64,000 nt of DNA, taken from Acidovorax sp. NO-1. GTDB lineage: Bacteria > Pseudomonadota > Gammaproteobacteria > Burkholderiales > Burkholderiaceae_C. Both the position numbers and the translations under genes were made by a program. Shown in pieces: positions 47,162-56,966 of the stretch. The stretch lies in the NCBI RefSeq assembly GCF_000238595.1, contig NZ_AGTS01000100.1:1-64000 (forward strand), read 5' to 3'. Numbering within the stretch: the first letter of the stretch is position 1; the number at the start of each line of letters is the position of its first letter. The notes under the pieces were generated by a model. That model saw only the letters and a list, made by a program, of their open reading frames with translations. It had not been told where the DNA came from and did not search any database.

Positions 47162-49252
47162 CTACATCTCTGTGCGTACACGCGGCTGGGGCGGTGCGGG
47201 TCGCGTCAGCCAGCTCACCACCACCGCCACCACGAGCCCCGTGGGCACGCCGAACACGCCGGCCGAGATGGGCTGGATGCCGAACCACAGCCCGTCGGCC
47301 AGCATCCACGCGGGCAGCACGCTCATGGCAGGCACGTGTGACAGCATGTAGTACACCGCCACACCCAGCCCCGCCAGCATCCCTGCCACGGCACCCTGCC
47401 GCGTCGTCCCGCGCCAGAATATGCCCAGCACCATCACCGGCACAAAAGCCGACGCGGCCAGCGAAAACGACGCCGACACCATGGGCAGGATCTCGGACGG
47501 TTTGAGCGCCGCCACAAACGCCGCCGACAGGGCCACCGCCAGGAGCGCGAACTTGGTCAGGATCACACGCTGCTCGGGAGAGGCTTCACGCTGCGTGTCC
47601 TGGAAGTAGAGATCGCGCACCAGGGCGTTGCTGATGGTCAGCAACAATCCGTCTGCGGTAGAGAGCGCCGCCGCCAGCCCTCCGGCCGCCACCAGGCCGG
47701 ATACGACATAGGGCAGTCCGCCCAGTTCTGGCGTGGCCAGCATGATGAGGTCGGCCCCCAGCCGGATCTCGCCAAACTGCACGATACCGTCGGCGTTCAC
47801 GTCCTCCACCGACAGGAGCGAACTGTCCACCCGCGCCCACTGCGCCATCCAGTTGGGCAGAGCTTCAAAGCTGCTGCCCACCAGGTTCTGCATGACCTCG
47901 AACTTCACCAGCACAGCCAGGGCCGGGGCGCTGAGATACAGCAGGGCAATGAAGAACAGGGACCACGCCACGGACGCGCGCGCCCCCGACACCGTGGGCG
48001 AGGTGTAGTAGCGCGTGAGCAGGTGGGGCAGGCCCGCCGTGCCGACCATGAGGCAGAACATGAGCGCCAGGAAGTTGCGGCGCGTGAGCTCGTAGTCGCG
48101 CTGCTCTTCGGGCGTTCCGTTCGGGTCGCCCACGTACGCCTGGCTGTGCAACGGCAGGCCGCCCAGGGGGCGCGCACGTTCATAGTTCTCGCGCATCTCG
48201 CGCGTCCAGCGCTCACGGGCAGCAGCAGCGTCCCGGGGCAACGCGGCCAGTTCGCGGCTGGCTGCAACGATCAGGCCCACCTCGGCATTCTGGGCGCGCA
48301 GCGCGCGGATGCGCTCGCGGCCTCTCTCGCGCTCGCGCTCCAGGGCGCCCTCCACGTCGCGCAGCCGTTCTTCAAAATCCTGCGCGCGCCGCAGGTAGGT
48401 CTGTACCACCTGGTGTTCGGCCGGGGAGTCCAGGAGCTGTGCCTCCAGATCGGCGATCTTGCTGATCTGCGTGCCATAGACCAGCGGCGCCAACGGGTTG
48501 CCCAGCTGCTTGTACGCCAGCCACGACACGGGTATGAGGAACGCCAGCAGCAGCACCACATACTGTGCCACCTGCGTCCAGGTGATGGCGCGCATGCCGC
48601 CCAGGAACGAGCACAGCAGTACCCCGCCCAGCCCGAGCATGATGCCGATCTCGAACTGCACCCCTGTCAGGCGCGAAGCGATCAGCCCCACCCCATAGAT
48701 CTGCGCCACGACATAGGTGAACGAACACAACACGGCCGCCAGCGCCGCAATCAACCGCGGCCAGCGCCCGCCAAAGCGCACATGAAAGAAGTCCGGCACC
48801 GTGTACAAGCCCATGGCGCGCAGGTGCGGCGCAATCAGCATGGCCACCAGGCAGAAGCCTCCCGTCCACCCCAACAGATAGGCCAGGCCCCCTGCCTGCC
48901 CCGGTGTGCCCGAAAAGCCCTGCAGGTACAGCGCCCCGGACAGGCTGATGAACGACGCGGCACTCATCCAGTCTGCCGCTGCCGCCATGCCGTTGTACAT
49001 GGGCGGAATGCGCCGCCCGGCCACGTAGTACTCCTCCGGGTCCGTGGTGCGGCCGTAAACGCCGATGCCTGCGTAAACCATCACCGTGAGGAACAGGAAG
49101 ATGGGGCCAATCCAGTGCCGCGAGAGCCCCTGCCGCTCTGCCCAGGTCATCAGCGCCAGAAAGGCCAGCACCCCGAAGATGTACAGGGCCAGAATGCGGT
49201 GCAGCCGCCACAGATAGGCGCGGTCGGCGCCAGACGCGGTTTGGTCAGCCAT
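47162..49252 (-). CDS. Sodium:solute symporter (VC_2705/ActP-like) with EF-hand-like loop
   Basis: I choose the ATG at 49252, which overlaps the small-subunit gene by 8 bp, giving 696 residues. It is a 13- or 14-helix SSS-family transporter, probably for acetate or another monocarboxylate, with YYVAGRRIPPMYNGMAAAADWMSAASF at the family's sodium-site region (split here by family, not by frame). Two unusual soluble parts are seen. One is a charged coiled coil of about 120 residues between helices (ERLRDVEGALERERERGRER). The other is a loop reading DVNADGIVQFGE, which fits the EF-hand calcium rule. The preceding gene encodes its DUF4212 small subunit. Confidence 0.9.
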   Translation of the reverse strand: MADQTASGADRAYLWRLHRILALYIFGVLAFLALMTWAERQGLSRHWIGPIFLFLTVMVYAGIGVYGRTTDPEEYYVAGRRIPPMYNGMAAAADWMSAASFISLSGALYLQGFSGTPGQAGGLAYLLGWTGGFCLVAMLIAPHLRAMGLYTVPDFFHVRFGGRWPRLIAALAAVLCSFTYVVAQIYGVGLIASRLTGVQFEIGIMLGLGGVLLCSFLGGMRAITWTQVAQYVVLLLAFLIPVSWLAYKQLGNPLAPLVYGTQISKIADLEAQLLDSPAEHQVVQTYLRRAQDFEERLRDVEGALERERERGRERIRALRAQNAEVGLIVAASRELAALPRDAAAARERWTREMRENYERARPLGGLPLHSQAYVGDPNGTPEEQRDYELTRRNFLALMFCLMVGTAGLPHLLTRYYTSPTVSGARASVAWSLFFIALLYLSAPALAVLVKFEVMQNLVGSSFEALPNWMAQWARVDSSLLSVEDVNADGIVQFGEIRLGADLIMLATPELGGLPYVVSGLVAAGGLAAALSTADGLLLTISNALVRDLYFQDTQREASPEQRVILTKFALLAVALSAAFVAALKPSEILPMVSASFSLAASAFVPVMVLGIFWRGTTRQGAVAGMLAGLGVAVYYMLSHVPAMSVLPAWMLADGLWFGIQPISAGVFGVPTGLVVAVVVSWLTRPAPPQPRVRTEM

Positions 49253-49592
49253 GGGGGCGGTCCGCAGCATCGGGCGACGCCTGAGCCGCATTGCGTTCGG
49301 CATCCTGGCGCTCGAAACGGTTCATGGCCCAGCCATAGGCCACCACGATACCGATGAACACCAGCACGGCCCCCTGGGCAGCAATCCAGTAACCCAGCGG
49401 CCAGGTTCCGAACACGCGCTGCTGCAGGTCTCTGGCGAAATAGGTGGCCACGAACGTCACCGCCACCCACAGCAACAGCAACCCGGCCTTAAGCTTCAGA
49501 TGCCGCACATCGTGCAGATCGGGCGGGAACGGGCCCGCCATTTCAGCGTCGGGAGATCGGGAGGGCGGCTGGGGCGGCTGCATCACGGGCAC
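49245..49592 (-). CDS. DUF4212 small subunit of the sodium:solute symporter
   Basis: This 115-residue protein has two transmembrane helices (about 35-55 and 75-97) and a conserved HLKLKAGLLLLWVAVTFVATY stretch typical of DUF4212. Such proteins are encoded directly before VC_2705-type symporters and are thought to be accessory subunits. The 8-bp overlap with the symporter start supports coupled translation. Confidence 0.92.
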   Translation of the reverse strand: MPVMQPPQPPSRSPDAEMAGPFPPDLHDVRHLKLKAGLLLLWVAVTFVATYFARDLQQRVFGTWPLGYWIAAQGAVLVFIGIVVAYGWAMNRFERQDAERNAAQASPDAADRPHG

Positions 49593-49645
49593 GGCATCAC
49601 GGACGCTGTGTCAGGTGGTGCAGATTGCGCATGGCTGCCCGCGCG

Positions 49646-52036
49646 TCAGCTTGCGAGCTGCTGCCAGGTGGCAATCACGCTGTCAGGGTTCAGCGAGATC
49701 GACGAGATGCCTTCCCTGGCCAGCCACTGCGCAAAGTCAGGGTGGTCGCTGGGGCCCTGGCCGCAGATGCCGATGTACTTGCCCTGGGCCAGGCAGGCCT
49801 TGATGGCCTGATGGATCAGCGCTTCCACCGCAGGATCGCGCTCGTCAAAGTCCTGCGCCAGCAGTTCCAGGCCCGAGTCGCGGTCCAGGCCCAGCGTGAG
49901 CTGGGTCAGGTCGTTGGAGCCGATGGAGAAGCCGTCAAAGAATTCAAGGAAGCGCTCGGCCAGGATGGCGTTGCTCGGCACTTCGCACATCATGATGACC
50001 TTGAGGTCGTCCTTGCCACGCGCCAGGCCGTGGGTGGCCAGCAGCTTGGTCACGCGCTCGGCCTGGCCCAGTGTGCGCACGAAGGGCACCATCACCTGCA
50101 CGTTGGTCAGGCCCATGTCGTTGCGCACGCGCTTCAAGGCTTCACATTCCATCGCGAAGGCTTCGCCGAAATCTTCGCTGATGTAGCGGGCTGCGCCGCG
50201 GAAGCCCAGCATCGGGTTTTCTTCCTCGGGCTCGTAGCGGCTGCCGCCGATCAGCTTGCGGTATTCGTTGGACTTGAAGTCCGACAGGCGCACGATGACG
50301 GGCTTGGGCCAGAAGGCGGCGGCAATGGTGGCCACACCTTCGGCGACCTTGTCCACATAGAAAGCGCGGGGGCTGGCATGGCCACGGGCCACGGATTCAA
50401 CGGCCTTCTTCAGGTCGGCGTCGATCTGGGGGTAGTCCAGGATCGCCTTGGGGTGCACGCCAATGTTGTTGTTGATGATGAACTCCAGCCGCGCCAGGCC
50501 CACGCCTTCGTTGGGCAGCTGGGCAAAGTCAAACGCCAGCTGGGGGTTGCCCACGTTCATCATGATCTTGGTCTTGATGGGTGGCATCGCGCCGCGCTGC
50601 ACTTCAGTGACTTCGGTTTCGAGCAGGCCGTCATAGATCTTGCCGGTGTCGCCCTCGGAGCAGCTCACGGTGACCAGCGTGCCATCGGTCAGGCGCTCGG
50701 TGGCATCGCCGCAGCCCACCACGGCCGGGATGCCCAGCTCGCGCGCAATGATGGCCGCGTGGCAGGTGCGGCCTCCCCGGTTGGTGACGATGGCGCTGGC
50801 GCGCTTCATCACGGGCTCCCAGTTCGGGTCGGTCATGTCGGTGACGAGCACATCCCCGGGCTGGACCTTGTCCATCTCGGAAATGTTGTGCACCAGGCGC
50901 ACCGGGCCGGTGCCGATCTTCTGGCCAATAGCGCGGCCCTCGGCCAGCACGGTGCCGCGACCCTTGAGCTTGTAGCGCAGCTCGGCCTGGCCCTTGGCCT
51001 GGCTTTTCACGGTCTCGGGGCGGGCCTGCAGGATGTAGAGCTGGCCGTCGGTGCCGTCCTTGCCCCACTCGATGTCCATGGGGCGGCCGTAGTGCTGCTC
51101 GATCACCAGCGCGTAGCGGGCCAGTTGCTCCACGTCAGCATCGGTCAGCGAATAGCGGTTGCGCTGCTCGGTGGGCACGTCAATGGTCTTGACCAGCTTG
51201 CCGCTGGCGGCCTTTTCCTCGGGCGTGGAGAACACCATCTGGATCAGCTTGCTGCCCAGGTTGCGGCGGATCAGCGCCTTTTTGCCCGCCTGGAGCATGG
51301 GCTTGTGCACGTAGAACTCGTCGGGGTTCACGGCGCCCTGCACCACGGTTTCGCCCAGGCCGTAGCTGCTGGTGATGAAGACCACGTCTTCAAAGCCGGA
51401 TTCGGTGTCGATGGTGAACATCACGCCCGCAGCGCCGAGGTCGGAGCGCACCATGCGCTGCACACCGGCCGACAGGGCCACCACATCGTGCTCGAAGCCC
51501 TTGTGCACACGGTAGGAAATGGCGCGGTCGTTGTACAGCGACGCGAACACTTCCTTCATCTTGTGCATGACTTCGTCGATGCCCACCACGTTCAGGAAGG
51601 TCTCCTGCTGGCCGGCAAACGATGCATCGGGCAAGTCCTCGGCCGTGGCCGACGAGCGCACGGCAAAAGAGGCAGCGGGGTTGCCAGCGCTCAGCTTGGC
51701 AAATTCGTCGGCAATGGCCTTTTGCAGGTCGGCCGGAAAAGGCTGGGCCTCGACCATGGCGCGGATTTCGGCACCCACCTGCGCCAAGGCGCGCACGTCT
51801 TCGGTGTCCAGGCTCTTGAGCTTGGCGCTGATCTTGTCGGCCAGGCCGTCGTAGGCCAGAAATTCGCGAAACGCGTGGGCGGTGGTGGCAAAGCCGGTGG
51901 GCACGCGCACGCCCTGCGGCAGCTGGGAGATCATCTCGCCGAGGCTGGCGTTCTTGCCGCCAACGACCTCGACATCGGTCATTCTCAGGTTTTCAAACGG
52001 TACGACCAGGGCGGTCGGGCTGAAAAGTGCAGACAT
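49646..52036 (-). CDS. ppsA: Phosphoenolpyruvate synthase
   Basis: PpsA makes PEP from pyruvate and ATP, a gluconeogenic step needed on acids such as acetate or lactate. I choose the ATG at 52036, giving 796 residues beginning [20 protein letters not shown]. The frame is open to 52189 without family-like sequence. The ATP-grasp domain ([11 protein letters not shown] near 25), the phospho-histidine region [20 protein letters not shown] and the PEP-binding barrel ([31 protein letters not shown]) are all present. It is divergent from ppsR, its regulator. Confidence 0.97.
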   Translation of the reverse strand: MSALFSPTALVVPFENLRMTDVEVVGGKNASLGEMISQLPQGVRVPTGFATTAHAFREFLAYDGLADKISAKLKSLDTEDVRALAQVGAEIRAMVEAQPFPADLQKAIADEFAKLSAGNPAASFAVRSSATAEDLPDASFAGQQETFLNVVGIDEVMHKMKEVFASLYNDRAISYRVHKGFEHDVVALSAGVQRMVRSDLGAAGVMFTIDTESGFEDVVFITSSYGLGETVVQGAVNPDEFYVHKPMLQAGKKALIRRNLGSKLIQMVFSTPEEKAASGKLVKTIDVPTEQRNRYSLTDADVEQLARYALVIEQHYGRPMDIEWGKDGTDGQLYILQARPETVKSQAKGQAELRYKLKGRGTVLAEGRAIGQKIGTGPVRLVHNISEMDKVQPGDVLVTDMTDPNWEPVMKRASAIVTNRGGRTCHAAIIARELGIPAVVGCGDATERLTDGTLVTVSCSEGDTGKIYDGLLETEVTEVQRGAMPPIKTKIMMNVGNPQLAFDFAQLPNEGVGLARLEFIINNNIGVHPKAILDYPQIDADLKKAVESVARGHASPRAFYVDKVAEGVATIAAAFWPKPVIVRLSDFKSNEYRKLIGGSRYEPEEENPMLGFRGAARYISEDFGEAFAMECEALKRVRNDMGLTNVQVMVPFVRTLGQAERVTKLLATHGLARGKDDLKVIMMCEVPSNAILAERFLEFFDGFSIGSNDLTQLTLGLDRDSGLELLAQDFDERDPAVEALIHQAIKACLAQGKYIGICGQGPSDHPDFAQWLAREGISSISLNPDSVIATWQQLAS

Positions 52037-52178
52037 GGGAAAGCTCCAGAAGTTGAAACCGGGTCGTCTGCGCGCCCGCCTCGTGCTGTACGCAGGAGCG
52101 GTGGGCGAGCGGCCATGCACAGGCTGCAGCTTTGTCGTTGTGGTTGTGGGCCGACGCGGTGCATGGTGAGAATCAGAT

Positions 52179-52191
52179 AATTGTGACAATT
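52179..52191. promoter_or_regulatory. Palindrome in the ppsA-ppsR spacer
   Basis: AATTGTGACAATT is a perfect 13-nt palindrome around one G in the divergent spacer. GATAAT just overlaps it and could be a -10. It may be an operator for either gene; this is inference. Confidence 0.4.
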
Positions 52192-52240
52192 GTAGGCCCC
52201 CACCACTGGCGGCGGGCTGACGTTTTCAAAAAGGGGCTCC

Positions 52241-53062
52241 ATGCACTCGCGCACCGTATTCTTTGTCTCTGACGGCACCGGCATCACCGCCGAAACCTTT
52301 GGAAACGCCATCCTGGCCCAGTTCGAGATGAAGCCGCGCCATGTGCGCCTGCCCTTTATCGACACCGCCGACAAGGCCCACCAGGCGGTGCGCCAGATCA
52401 ACCACACAGGCGAGGTGGAGGGCAAAAAGCCCATCGTCTTCACCACCCTGGTCAACATGGAAGTGCTCAAGGTCATCCAGGAAGGCTGCAAAGGCATGCT
52501 GCTGGACATGTTTGGCACCTTTGTCCACCCGCTGGAGGAAGAGCTGGGCATCCGCTCGCACCACCGCGTGGGACGTTTCAGCGACGTGAGCCGCAGCAAG
52601 GAGTACACCGACCGCATCGAGGCCATCAACTTCAGCCTGGCCCACGACGACGGTCAGAGCAACCGCGACCTGGCGGGCGCTGATGTGATCCTGGTGGGCG
52701 TGAGCCGCAGCGGCAAGACCCCCACCAGCCTGTACCTGGCCATGCAATGCGGGCTGAAGGCTGCCAACTACCCGCTGATTCCCGAGGACTTTGAACGCCG
52801 CCAGCTCCCGCCGGCCCTGGTGCCGTTTCGCAGCAAGATCTTCGGCCTGACCATCAGCCCCGAGCGCCTGTCCGAGATCCGCAGCGAACGCCGCCCCAAC
52901 TCGAAGTACGCAGACCTGCTCAACTGCCGCAACGAGGTGGCCGAGGCCGAAGCCATGATGCGCCGCTCGGGCATTCGGTGGCTCTCGACCACGACCAAGT
53001 CCATCGAGGAAATCGCCACCACCATCCTGCAGGAGATCCGGCCGGAGAGGCTGGTGTATTGA
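52241..53062 (+). CDS. ppsR: PEP synthase regulatory kinase/phosphorylase PpsR
   Basis: PpsR (DUF299 family) turns PEP synthase off by ADP-dependent phosphorylation and on by Pi-dependent removal. The 273-residue protein begins [19 protein letters not shown], the family's start, and has the P-loop [15 protein letters not shown] near residue 150. It is divergent from ppsA, its target, as in many betaproteobacteria. Confidence 0.97.
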   Translation: MHSRTVFFVSDGTGITAETFGNAILAQFEMKPRHVRLPFIDTADKAHQAVRQINHTGEVEGKKPIVFTTLVNMEVLKVIQEGCKGMLLDMFGTFVHPLEEELGIRSHHRVGRFSDVSRSKEYTDRIEAINFSLAHDDGQSNRDLAGADVILVGVSRSGKTPTSLYLAMQCGLKAANYPLIPEDFERRQLPPALVPFRSKIFGLTISPERLSEIRSERRPNSKYADLLNCRNEVAEAEAMMRRSGIRWLSTTTKSIEEIATTILQEIRPERLVY

Positions 53063-53154
53063 AGCCCCTGCCGGTACGCCCCATGGCGCCAGGCGTGTGG
53101 CGAGCAGCGAGGGGGCAAAGGCTGGTGGCCTGCTCTGCGTACAGAGCCCGGGCA

Positions 53155-53199
53155 TAAAAAGAGCGACGGGTGCCAACGCACCACGTCGCTCATATTTTT
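53155..53199. terminator. Bidirectional terminator between ppsR and ahpF
   Basis: GAGCGACG plus GGTGC pair with GCACC plus CGTCGCTC (53161-53191), with one bulged A and a CAAC loop. AAAAA lies before and ATATTTTTAT after, so it can stop transcripts in both directions. Confidence 0.85.
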
Positions 53200-53245
53200 A
53201 TAGCTGCCAGCGCTTTACCATCAAGCGCAGAAGCCCATTTTTACC
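53192..53245. repeat. AGCGCTT-palindrome intergenic repeat, copy 7
   Basis: TATAGCTGCCAGCGCTTTAC, CATCAAGCGCAGAAGCC. It directly abuts the ppsR/ahpF terminator. Confidence 0.7.
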
Positions 53246-53251
53246 TGAATA

Positions 53252-54862
53252 TCAGGCGGGTTCCGCCACCGGCTGCGCTGCCGGGGCTGCGGCCGATGCC
53301 ACCACCGGCATGCGGATAAGGTGGTCGAACGCGCTCAGTGCCGCCTTCGACCCGTCACCCGCCGCGATCACGATTTGCTTGTAAGGCACGGTGGTGCAAT
53401 CGCCCGCCGCAAACACGCCGGGGATGTTGGTGCGGCCGTGCGAATCGACAGTGATTTCGCCAAAGCGCGACAGCTCCACCGTGCCCTTGAGCCATTCGGT
53501 ATTGGGCACCAGGCCGATCTGTACGAACACGCCTTCAAGCTGCACGGTGTGCTCCACATTGGTGGCGCGGTCCTTGTATTTGAGGCCGTTGACCTTGCCA
53601 TCGGCGCCGGTGATCTCGGTGGTCTGCGCGTTGGTGTGGATGGTCACGTTGGACAGGCTCTTGAGCTTGTTGACCAGCACGGCGTCGGCCTTGAGCTGGT
53701 CGGCAAACTCGATGAGCGTGACATGGGCCACCACGCCAGCGAGGTCAATCGCAGCCTCCACGCCACTGTTGCCGCCGCCGATGACGGACACGCGCTTGCC
53801 CTTGAACAGCGGGCCGTCGCAGTGCGGGCAGTAGGCCACGCCCTTGTTCTTGTACTCGGCTTCGCCAGGCACGTTCACGTTGCGCCAGCGGGCGCCGGTG
53901 GACAGGATCACCGTCTTGGCCTTGAGCGAGCCGCCGTTGGCCAGCTGCACTTCAATCAGGCCACCGGGCTGCGCGGCGGGGATGAGCTTGTCGGCGCGCT
54001 GCAGGTTCATGATGTCCACGCCATAGGCGCGGGTGTGGGCTTCGAGCGCGGCGGCGAACTTGGGGCCGTCGGTTTCGAGCACCGAGATGTAGTTCTCGAT
54101 GGCCAGCGTGTCATTCACCTGGCCGCCAAAGCGCTCGGCAGCCACGCCGGTGCGGATGCCCTTGCGGGCGGCGTACACGGCGGCCGCGGCACCTGCAGGG
54201 CCACCGCCAACGATGAGCACGTCATACGGGTCCTTGGCGCTGAGCTTGGCGGCTTCGCGGGCGGCAGAGCCAGTGTCGAGCTTGGCCACGATTTCTTCGA
54301 TGGTCATGCGGCCCGAGCCGAACACCTGGCCGTTCAGGAACACCATGGGCACGGCCATGATTTCGCGCTCGTTCACTTCCTGCTGGAAGGCGCCGCCTTC
54401 GATCACGGTCGTCTTGATCTTGGGGTTGACGATGGCCATGAGCGACAGCGCCTGCACCACGTCCGGGCAGTTGTGGCAGGTCAGGCTCATGTAGACCTCG
54501 AAATTGAAGTCGCCATCCAGGGCCTTGATGGAATCGATCACGTCCTGCTCGACCTTGGGCGGGTGGCCGCCCGTCCACAGCAGGGCCAGCACCAGCGAGG
54601 TGAATTCATGGCCCAGCGGCAGGCCGGCAAAGCGCAGGCTGTTGCTGGCGCCCACGCGCTGCAGGCTGAAGGATGGCTTGCGGGCATCGTTGCCGTCGGT
54701 GCGCAGGGTGATCTTGTCGCTGCGCAGGGTTTGGATGGTCACGAGCAGCTCGCGCATGTCGCGCGCCGTCTCGCTGTCGTCCAGGGAAGCCACCAGCTCA
54801 AACGGCTGCTGCACGCGCTCCAGGTAGGCGGCGAGTTGGGTCTTGAGTTGTTCGTCGAGCAT
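53252..54862 (-). CDS. ahpF: Alkyl hydroperoxide reductase flavoprotein subunit
   Basis: AhpF passes electrons from NADH to AhpC for peroxide reduction. I choose the ATG at 54862, giving 536 residues beginning [20 protein letters not shown]. The N-terminal double thioredoxin fold has its redox pair in [10 protein letters not shown]. The C-terminal part is thioredoxin-reductase-like: FAD motif [15 protein letters not shown], redox pair [10 protein letters not shown] and NADH motif [14 protein letters not shown]. The start lies about 160 bp after ahpC with a terminator between them. A C-terminal Pro/Ala tail of about 17 residues is extra. Confidence 0.97.
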   Translation of the reverse strand: MLDEQLKTQLAAYLERVQQPFELVASLDDSETARDMRELLVTIQTLRSDKITLRTDGNDARKPSFSLQRVGASNSLRFAGLPLGHEFTSLVLALLWTGGHPPKVEQDVIDSIKALDGDFNFEVYMSLTCHNCPDVVQALSLMAIVNPKIKTTVIEGGAFQQEVNEREIMAVPMVFLNGQVFGSGRMTIEEIVAKLDTGSAAREAAKLSAKDPYDVLIVGGGPAGAAAAVYAARKGIRTGVAAERFGGQVNDTLAIENYISVLETDGPKFAAALEAHTRAYGVDIMNLQRADKLIPAAQPGGLIEVQLANGGSLKAKTVILSTGARWRNVNVPGEAEYKNKGVAYCPHCDGPLFKGKRVSVIGGGNSGVEAAIDLAGVVAHVTLIEFADQLKADAVLVNKLKSLSNVTIHTNAQTTEITGADGKVNGLKYKDRATNVEHTVQLEGVFVQIGLVPNTEWLKGTVELSRFGEITVDSHGRTNIPGVFAAGDCTTVPYKQIVIAAGDGSKAALSAFDHLIRMPVVASAAAPAAQPVAEPA

Positions 54863-54952
54863 GGTGGTGTCCTTTGAATTTGGAGTTGTGATGTGGGGGA
54901 GGTTGAAGCCAATAGGGCTGCAGTTCAAGCCTGCATGTCAACGTCCGGGCGT

Positions 54953-55002
54953 AAAAAAGCCGGACGGCATGGCGCACAGGCGCCATGACGCTGTCCGGCT
55001 TT
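54953..55002 (-). terminator. Terminator or attenuator between ahpC and ahpF
   Basis: On the minus strand GCCGGAC-AGCGTCATGGCGC pairs with GCGCCATGCCGTCCGGC around CTGT, and TTTTTTACG follows. It lies between the ahpC stop and the ahpF start, so it should lower ahpF relative to ahpC, or ahpF has its own promoter. Confidence 0.85.
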
Positions 55003-55023
55003 GGGGCCGAAGAACCAGATTGC

Positions 55024-55599
55024 TTAAATCTTGCCGACCAGGTCCAGCGAAGGCGTCAGCGTCTTGGCGCCTTCCTTCCACTTGGCGGGGCAGACCTGGC
55101 CAGGGTTGGCGGCGGTGAACTGGGCAGCCTTGAGCTTGCGCAGGGTTTCCGACACGTCACGGGCGATTTCGTTGGAGTGGATTTCCATCGTCTTGATCAC
55201 GCCATCGGGATTGATCACGAACGTGCCGCGCAGCGCCAGGCCTTCTTCAGGGATGTGCACGCCGAACGCGTTGGTCAGCTGGTGCGTGGGGTCGCCCACC
55301 AGGGGGAATTTGGCCTTGCCCACGGCGTCCGACGTTTCGTGCCACACCTTGTGCGAGAAGTGGGTGTCGGTCGTCACGATGTAGACCTCGGCACCGGCCT
55401 TCTGGAACTCAGCGTAGTTGTCGGCGGCGTCTTCGATTTCGGTGGGGCAGTTGAAGGTGAAGGCTGCGGGCATGAAGATCAGCACGGACCATTTGCCCTT
55501 CAGGTCGGCTTCAGTCAGATCGATGAACTCGCCTTTGCCATTGCGGTTGACGAAAGCGGTGGTCTTGAAGGGCTGAACTTGCGTATTGATCAGGGACAT
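55024..55599 (-). CDS. ahpC: Alkyl hydroperoxide reductase peroxiredoxin subunit
   Basis: AhpC reduces hydrogen peroxide and organic peroxides. The 191-residue typical two-Cys peroxiredoxin has the peroxidatic Cys in AFTFNCPTEIED (near 50) and the resolving Cys in GQVCPAKWKEG (near 170). It is the first gene of the ahpC-ahpF pair, and its upstream spacer holds an AT-rich dyad that may bind OxyR. Confidence 0.98.
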   Translation of the reverse strand: MSLINTQVQPFKTTAFVNRNGKGEFIDLTEADLKGKWSVLIFMPAAFTFNCPTEIEDAADNYAEFQKAGAEVYIVTTDTHFSHKVWHETSDAVGKAKFPLVGDPTHQLTNAFGVHIPEEGLALRGTFVINPDGVIKTMEIHSNEIARDVSETLRKLKAAQFTAANPGQVCPAKWKEGAKTLTPSLDLVGKI

Positions 55600-55672
55600 T
55601 GCTGTTTCCTTTATGGGTTGGTTGACTGAACAGGACTGAAGTCTAGGCCTTTCCTAGCAATCAATCCAATTA

Positions 55673-55692
55673 ATTGATTTCATTGAATCAAT
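55673..55692 (-). promoter_or_regulatory. Candidate OxyR/LysR-type site upstream of ahpC
   Basis: ATTGATTTCATTGAATCAAT is an inverted repeat (ATTGATT/AATCAAT) in an AT-rich run about 75-95 bp before the ahpC ATG. OxyR is a LysR-type regulator and commonly controls ahpC, so this is a reasonable site, but the sequence does not match the full four-part OxyR consensus. Confidence 0.4.
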
Positions 55693-55832
55693 TGTCTACG
55701 ACTATACATCGCCCTCTCCAATGCAGCGTGAGTGCCGCGACTATTGCCCCACCCCGCTGAAAGGATTGCAGCGCGCAGGAAGCAGCACAACCCTGTGACA
55801 AACAGGCTTTGCGTCATATCAACAAAATAAAT

Positions 55833-55851
55833 GCAAATGATTCGCGTTTGC
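55833..55851. promoter_or_regulatory. Fur-box-like palindrome upstream of the FTR1 gene
   Basis: GCAAATGATTCGCGTTTGC is a 19-bp imperfect palindrome resembling betaproteobacterial Fur boxes (GCAAATGATNATCATTTGC-like). It lies 140 bp before the iron permease ATG and would allow iron-dependent repression. Confidence 0.6.
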
Positions 55852-55913
55852 TAATAAGATCGGGGCACCGCGCGGCATGGCCCTGCTGGCCGCACTCAAC
55901 CCGATCGGGCACC

Positions 55914-55980
55914 AGAAATATTGGCCAAAACTGCCTTCAGCGCTTTACCAACATGCGTAAGTAGCTCATTTATTAATAGC
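55914..55980. repeat. AGCGCTT-palindrome intergenic repeat, copy 8
   Basis: CCTTCAGCGCTTTACCAACA, TGCGTAAGTAGCTCATTTATT. The right arm is worn. It lies just upstream of the FTR1 start. Confidence 0.6.
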
Positions 55981-55992
55981 GAATTCATCACC

Positions 55993-56811
55993 ATGTTCCA
56001 AACACTTCTGATCTGCTTTCGCGAAGGGCTGGAAGCCCTGCTGGTGGTTGCCATTGCCACGTTGTACCTGCGCAAGACGGGGCGCACGCAGCTGCTTGTG
56101 CCGCTGCGCGCAGGTGTGGGGGTGGCCGCAGCACTCTCGGTGGTGCTGGGCTGGGTGCTGTCGCACGTTGGCGCGTTGTCGCCTGCGGCGGAAGGTGTGA
56201 TGGCGCTGGTTGCGGCAGCCACCGTGGCGTGGTGTGCGGTGCACATGCGCAGCGCGGGCCAGGGCATGAGCCGGGTCATCGCCCAACGCATGGACCGCGC
56301 CAGCGTGCTGGAGGGCCCGCGCGCCTGGGTTGCGGTGTTCCTGTTTGCCCTTTTCATGGTGGGCCGCGAGGGCGTGGAAACCGCCACCATGCTTGCAGCC
56401 CTGGGCCGCAGTGCTGACCTGGCCTACATGGCCTGGGGCGGCATCGCGGGCCTGGCGCTGGCCATTGCCATTGCCTGGGCCTGGACGCGCTATGGCCGCG
56501 CGGTGAATCTGGCACGGTTTTTTCGCGTCACCGCATGGTTCATGGCGGTGTTTGCCGTGCAGTTGGTGGTCTATGCGCTGCATGAGTTCACCGAGACCGC
56601 ATCCATTCCGTTCATCGACAACGCCTGGTGGCACGCCGCCACCGAAGATCTGGCCGAGGGGCGGATTGCGCAGCTGATCTCGCTGGCCCTGGTGCTGGTG
56701 CCCACCCTGTGGCTGGGCCTGGCGCACTGGCGCGACCGCAGGGCTGCGGCGCAGGCTGCCCTGCCCATGTCGGCCGGGCGCGCAGTGGGCACAACGCGCC
56801 AAGCGGGGTAA
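55993..56811 (+). CDS. FTR1-family iron permease (EfeU-like)
   Basis: I choose the ATG at 55993, giving 272 residues beginning MFQTLLICFREGLEALLVV. The frame opens earlier through the repeat, without family-like sequence. The inner-membrane protein has seven hydrophobic helices and two REGxE iron-binding motifs (FREGLEALL near 9 and GREGVETATML near 118), as in yeast Ftr1 and E. coli EfeU. No efeO or efeB follows. A bacterioferritin gene is next on the same strand, and a Fur-like box lies upstream, so iron uptake and storage are probably linked. Confidence 0.92.
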   Translation: MFQTLLICFREGLEALLVVAIATLYLRKTGRTQLLVPLRAGVGVAAALSVVLGWVLSHVGALSPAAEGVMALVAAATVAWCAVHMRSAGQGMSRVIAQRMDRASVLEGPRAWVAVFLFALFMVGREGVETATMLAALGRSADLAYMAWGGIAGLALAIAIAWAWTRYGRAVNLARFFRVTAWFMAVFAVQLVVYALHEFTETASIPFIDNAWWHAATEDLAEGRIAQLISLALVLVPTLWLGLAHWRDRRAAAQAALPMSAGRAVGTTRQAG

Positions 56812-56966
56812 CTGCCCCGGTCCCTTCCTTGCAGCAGCCAGATGCGAACACAACTCAGCATCACACGCAGCCATTGCCCGCGCGCAGGGGCTTGCCTTGC
56901 AAGGCTTGGTGCAGCTCACGACAATCGGGGCCGCATCCACACAACACGACATAGCAAGGAGTCCCC

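Larger units (their letters stand above)
55600..55992. other. Divergent spacer between ahpC and the FTR1 gene
   Basis: This stretch of nearly 400 bp has no gene. It holds, from left to right, an AT-rich dyad near ahpC (55673-55692), a Fur-like palindrome (55833-55851) and a copy of the AGCGCTT palindromic repeat (55914-55980). The base composition is markedly more AT-rich than in the flanking genes. Confidence 0.7.
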
